7,958 nt of DNA from contig DAORGN010000218.1 of the NCBI GenBank assembly GCA_035340095.1, forward strand, positions 1 to 7,958. The letters are read 5' to 3'. The position numbers and the translations under genes were made by a program. Positions 6,039-7,958 of the stretch are shown piece by piece; position 1 is the stretch's first letter, and every line of letters begins with the position of its first letter. The DNA comes from JAEUKA01 sp035340095. GTDB taxonomy: Bacteria; Myxococcota_A; Polyangia; Palsa-1104; JAEUJZ01. The notes under the pieces were generated by a model that was not told the origin of the DNA, did not search any database, and worked only from the letters and a program-made list of their open reading frames with translations.

Positions 6039-7298
6039 ATGACCCAGCAAGCCGCCTCAGACATCATCTACGACTGGAACTTGCACGATACGCACGCGCC
6101 ACTGTGGCCAGCGAAGTTTTCGCTGTTCGACGAAACGCTGCGCGACGGACTCCAATCGCCATCGGTCCACGATCCGAGCATTGAGGACAAGATTCAGCTT
6201 GTGCTGCTGCTCGATCGAATCGGCGTCGAGTATGTGGACATTGCGCTGCCCGGCGCGGGTCCACGAGCAGTCGAAGATGGTCTGCGGCTGGCCTGCGAGA
6301 TTCGCGATCGCAAGCTGCGAATCCGTCCCGCCTGCGCCGCGCGCACGCACCTGAACGACGTCCGTCCGATCGTCGAAATTTCGCAAAAAGCCGGCATCGC
6401 GATCGAGGTCATGACGTTCATCGGCAGCTCGCCGATTCGCCAGTTTGCGGAAAACTGGGACAAAGAACGCATCCTCAAGATGTCGGCGGAAGCGGTGTCG
6501 TTCGCAGCGCAAAACAACCTGCCCTGCACTTACGTCACCGAAGACACCATCCGATCGCGACCCGAAATGCTGGCGCCGCTGTTCAAAAACGCCATCGACT
6601 CGGGCGCGCACAGGCTGTGTCTGTGCGATACGGTCGGGCACGCAACACCGACGGGCGTTGACAGCTTGGTGCGCTTCGCCCGGTCGGTGATCGTTGGAAT
6701 GGGGCTCGACGGGAAAATTGGCATCGACTGGCACGGACACAACGATCGCGGTCTCGCCGTCATCAATTCGCTGTCGGCACTTCGTGCGGGCGCAGATCGC
6801 ATCCATGGCACGGTGCTCGGCGTCGGAGAACGAGTCGGCAACGCCGCGCTCGATCAGCTGTTGGTTAACCTGTATCTGATGGGCGCGCTGCCAGACGATC
6901 GGGATCTGTCGTCGCTGGATGCGCTGTGTACGCTGATTTCGCGCGCCTGTCAGGTGCCGATTCCGTACAACTATCCGGTGTTCGGCACCGATGCATTCCG
7001 GACAGCGACAGGCGTACACGCGGCGGCGATCATCAAGGCCGAGCGCAAAGGCGATGCATTTTTGGCCGACAGGATCTATTCGGGCGTTCCTGCCGCGATG
7101 TTTGGTCGTCGGCAAGAGATCGAAATCGGGCCGATGTCAGGCGAATCGAATGTGGCCTACTGGCTACAGCGCAACGGGATCGCGGCGTCGCAAGACGCGG
7201 TAAAGCGCGTGTTCGCAAAAGCAAAGTCGGCCAATCGACTGCTCTCGACTGCCGAGATTCTTGCGGTGGTACAAGCGACGGATTGCCAATCGACTTGA
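6039..7298 (+). CDS. DRE-TIM acyltransferase, 2-isopropylmalate/homocitrate synthase-like, without LeuA regulatory domain
   Basis: This 419-residue protein has a DRE-TIM metallolyase barrel (about 25-300). The DRE residues are Arg35 and Asp36 in DETLRDGLQ and Glu168 in VTEDT. Metal ligands should be Asp36, His232 and His234 of HGHND, with Asn268 in GVGERVGNAA. The GERVGNAA and CDTVGHATP (196-204) motifs are those of synthases, which condense acetyl-CoA with a 2-oxoacid. The HMG-CoA lyase GCP catalytic-Cys loop is missing, although RDGLQ is lyase-like. After the barrel comes a synthase-type helical subdomain (FGTDAFRTATGVHAA, 315-329, then about 345-410). The C-terminal allosteric domain of LeuA (total about 500-520) is absent, making it closer in length to homocitrate synthases (about 380-400). 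In the substrate region FIGSSPIR (127-134), LeuA has SPIH, so the oxoacid may differ. The start follows AAGGAAGAGG (6024-6033) by 5 nt, 23 bp after the thiolase. Alternatives are citramalate synthase or Re-citrate synthase; substrate unassigned. Confidence 0.82.
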   Translation: MTQQAASDIIYDWNLHDTHAPLWPAKFSLFDETLRDGLQSPSVHDPSIEDKIQLVLLLDRIGVEYVDIALPGAGPRAVEDGLRLACEIRDRKLRIRPACAARTHLNDVRPIVEISQKAGIAIEVMTFIGSSPIRQFAENWDKERILKMSAEAVSFAAQNNLPCTYVTEDTIRSRPEMLAPLFKNAIDSGAHRLCLCDTVGHATPTGVDSLVRFARSVIVGMGLDGKIGIDWHGHNDRGLAVINSLSALRAGADRIHGTVLGVGERVGNAALDQLLVNLYLMGALPDDRDLSSLDALCTLISRACQVPIPYNYPVFGTDAFRTATGVHAAAIIKAERKGDAFLADRIYSGVPAAMFGRRQEIEIGPMSGESNVAYWLQRNGIAASQDAVKRVFAKAKSANRLLSTAEILAVVQATDCQST

Positions 7299-7341
7299 CG
7301 GCGCGTCCCTCCCCGCGGTCTAGTGAAATAAAGTGCCTTTT

Positions 7342-7358
7342 GCCGCAACTTCTGCGGC
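7342..7358. other. Short hairpin between the acyltransferase and the small gene
   Basis: GCCGCA (7342-7347) pairs with TGCGGC (7353-7358) around the loop ACTTC. It is preceded by TTTT and followed after CC by AAAA, so neither strand has a T tract after the stem. It may be a weak terminator or attenuator or an RNA-processing structure in the 110-bp gap; the evidence is the stem only. Confidence 0.3.
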
Positions 7359-7408
7359 CCAAAACCACCGGGCTATCAGGCGAACCGGCGACACCGGGGA
7401 GCAGGCGA

Positions 7409-7612
7409 ATGAGCGACAAGAACAAGTTCAACGGTGTGAAGGTCTTCTCAGCGACGATGGCGCAGGAACGCGATCAGCTCGGCGAAAAAGTGACCGCGTG
7501 GCTGGCAGAACGACCTGAGCTCCGCGTCGTCGACACCATCGTCACGCAGTCGAGCGACGAAGCGTTCCACTGTCTGGCCATCACGCTGTTTTACCAAGAC
7601 GATCGCGTCTAG
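7409..7612 (+). CDS. Small conserved protein of unknown function, second copy of the family at 4351-4548
   Basis: This 67-residue protein is the paralogue of the minus-strand small gene, with 37 of 54 aligned residues identical (residues 9-62 here) by hand count. Conserved blocks are GVKVFSAT, LRVVD, VTQSSD, FHCL and ITLFY; differences cluster in the exposed face of the predicted helix and in the N- and C-terminal tails. No signal peptide or transmembrane segment is seen. The ATG is supported by GGGGAG (7396-7401), 7 nt upstream; the same frame stays open further upstream but that part is antisense-like shadow of the acyltransferase gene. It may be read through from the thiolase operon (110-bp gap with a small hairpin) or have its own unrecognised promoter. 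A terminator-like stem follows. Function unknown. Confidence 0.8.
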   Translation: MSDKNKFNGVKVFSATMAQERDQLGEKVTAWLAERPELRVVDTIVTQSSDEAFHCLAITLFYQDDRV

Positions 7613-7644
7613 CACCGGACCCCTCCATCCTGTGCGCCCGCCCC

Positions 7645-7670
7645 GGCGTTGTGATCTTTTGCACAGCGCC
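7645..7670 (+). terminator. Terminator-like hairpin after the second small gene
   Basis: GGCGTTGTG (7645-7653) pairs over nine positions, one of them G-U, with CACAGCGCC (7662-7670) around an 8-nt loop, starting 32 nt after the small gene's stop. It is followed by only TTCT, so the T tract is weak; intrinsic termination is plausible, not certain. The rest of the 175-bp gap to the kinase shows no convincing promoter. Confidence 0.45.
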
Positions 7671-7787
7671 TTCTGCCGACCTAAACCCCGGATAGAAAAG
7701 CTTTGTCTGACTAGGCCGCGTCGTGGGACACTGCGACCATGGCCGGTGTGTAAGCGCGAGGCACGCCGGGCTCCGTTGCCATAGCTC

Positions 7788-7958
7788 ATGATTGGCCAGG
7801 TCGTCGGAAACTATCGCTTGGTGCAAAAGGTCGGGGAAGGCGGCATGGGCGCCGTCTACGAGGCCGTCCGCGAAGACATCGGCAGCCGCGCCGCGATCAA
7901 AGTCCTGCACAAAGAGCTAGCCCTAAACCCCGAAATGGCCACCCGCTTCTTCAACGAA
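7788..7958 (+). CDS. Hanks-type serine/threonine protein kinase, N-terminal part (truncated by window end)
   Basis: The 57 visible codons encode the start of a kinase N-lobe: GNYRLVQKVGEGGMGAVYEA, where the glycine-rich ATP loop is G-E-G-G-M-G-A-V-Y (16-24), followed by the ATP-anchoring Lys38 in AIKVL. The end (MATRFFNE, 50-57) corresponds to the approach to helix C. The GEGGMG-VY and AIKVL pattern is that of PknB-like kinases, which phosphorylate Ser/Thr on cytoplasmic targets and are numerous in myxobacteria. The ATG is the first possible start: an in-frame TAG sits 6 nt before it with no start codon between. No good ribosome-binding site precedes it. The catalytic loop and any sensor or membrane domain are outside the window. 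Confidence 0.9.
   Translation, partial: MIGQVVGNYRLVQKVGEGGMGAVYEAVREDIGSRAAIKVLHKELALNPEMATRFFNE

Noticed and set aside
6057..7115. Long minus-strand open frame opposite the acyltransferase
   Set aside because: Shadow of the DRE-TIM gene; no recognisable domain and Arg-rich composition.
6039..7298. HMG-CoA lyase assignment
   Set aside because: RDGLQ is lyase-like, but the lyase catalytic-Cys loop (GGCPYA-type) is replaced by the synthase motif GVGERVGNAA.
7366..7398. CACCGGG direct repeat (7366-7372 and 7392-7398) before the second small gene
   Set aside because: Short GC-rich repeat with no relation to a promoter element; expected by chance in this composition.
6926..7612. Longer version of the second small gene beginning inside the acyltransferase
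   Set aside because: The upstream part is an out-of-frame translation of the acyltransferase; similarity to the paralogue begins only near 7409, where a ribosome-binding site is found.
1..7958. Mobile element, CRISPR, tRNA or defence island
   Set aside because: No transposase, integrase, regularly spaced repeats, tRNA-like folds or nuclease/helicase genes are visible, and base composition is even throughout.

Overview
The window looks like chromosomal DNA of a GC-rich Gram-negative bacterium, most likely a myxobacterium or relative (Myxococcota / former Deltaproteobacteria). This is inferred from the roughly 60% GC coding sequence, a Hanks-type Ser/Thr kinase with the N-lobe usual in myxobacteria, a secreted beta-barrel protein and exported envelope proteins, and a thiolase close to the mitochondrial ACAA2 type. 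There are nine supported genes (the last truncated by the window edge) and no tRNA, rRNA, CRISPR array, insertion sequence or integrase.

Left part (1-4278): a putative 578-residue outer-membrane beta-barrel protein (+) converges, with a 10-bp overlap, on an exported SRPBCC/START-like protein (-). A divergent spacer of about 105 bp then carries a good sigma-70-type promoter for a two-gene unit: a small exported protein resembling the N-terminal domain of DsbD, followed 6 nt later by a 451-residue protein made of two tandem thioredoxin-fold HCCA-isomerase / GST-kappa-like domains.

Right part (4279-7958): a 65-residue protein of unknown function on the minus strand is separated by about 270 bp of divergent promoter DNA from a tight metabolic pair on the plus strand, an ACAA2-like 3-ketoacyl-CoA thiolase and a DRE-TIM acyltransferase (2-isopropylmalate/homocitrate synthase-like). 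After the pair comes a second member of the same small family (67 residues, about 69% identical over 54 residues by hand count). A terminator-like hairpin follows, then the first 57 codons of a Ser/Thr protein kinase.

How the genes may work together: the thiolase releases acetyl-CoA from 3-ketoacyl-CoA (or condenses two acetyl-CoA), and the DRE-TIM enzyme family uses acetyl-CoA to extend 2-oxoacids, so the pair plausibly shares acetyl-CoA metabolism. The two small paralogues bracket this pair in opposite orientations and are the least explained element here. The two-gene redox-fold unit is a second candidate for an undescribed function. No complete, clearly novel defence or mobile system is visible.
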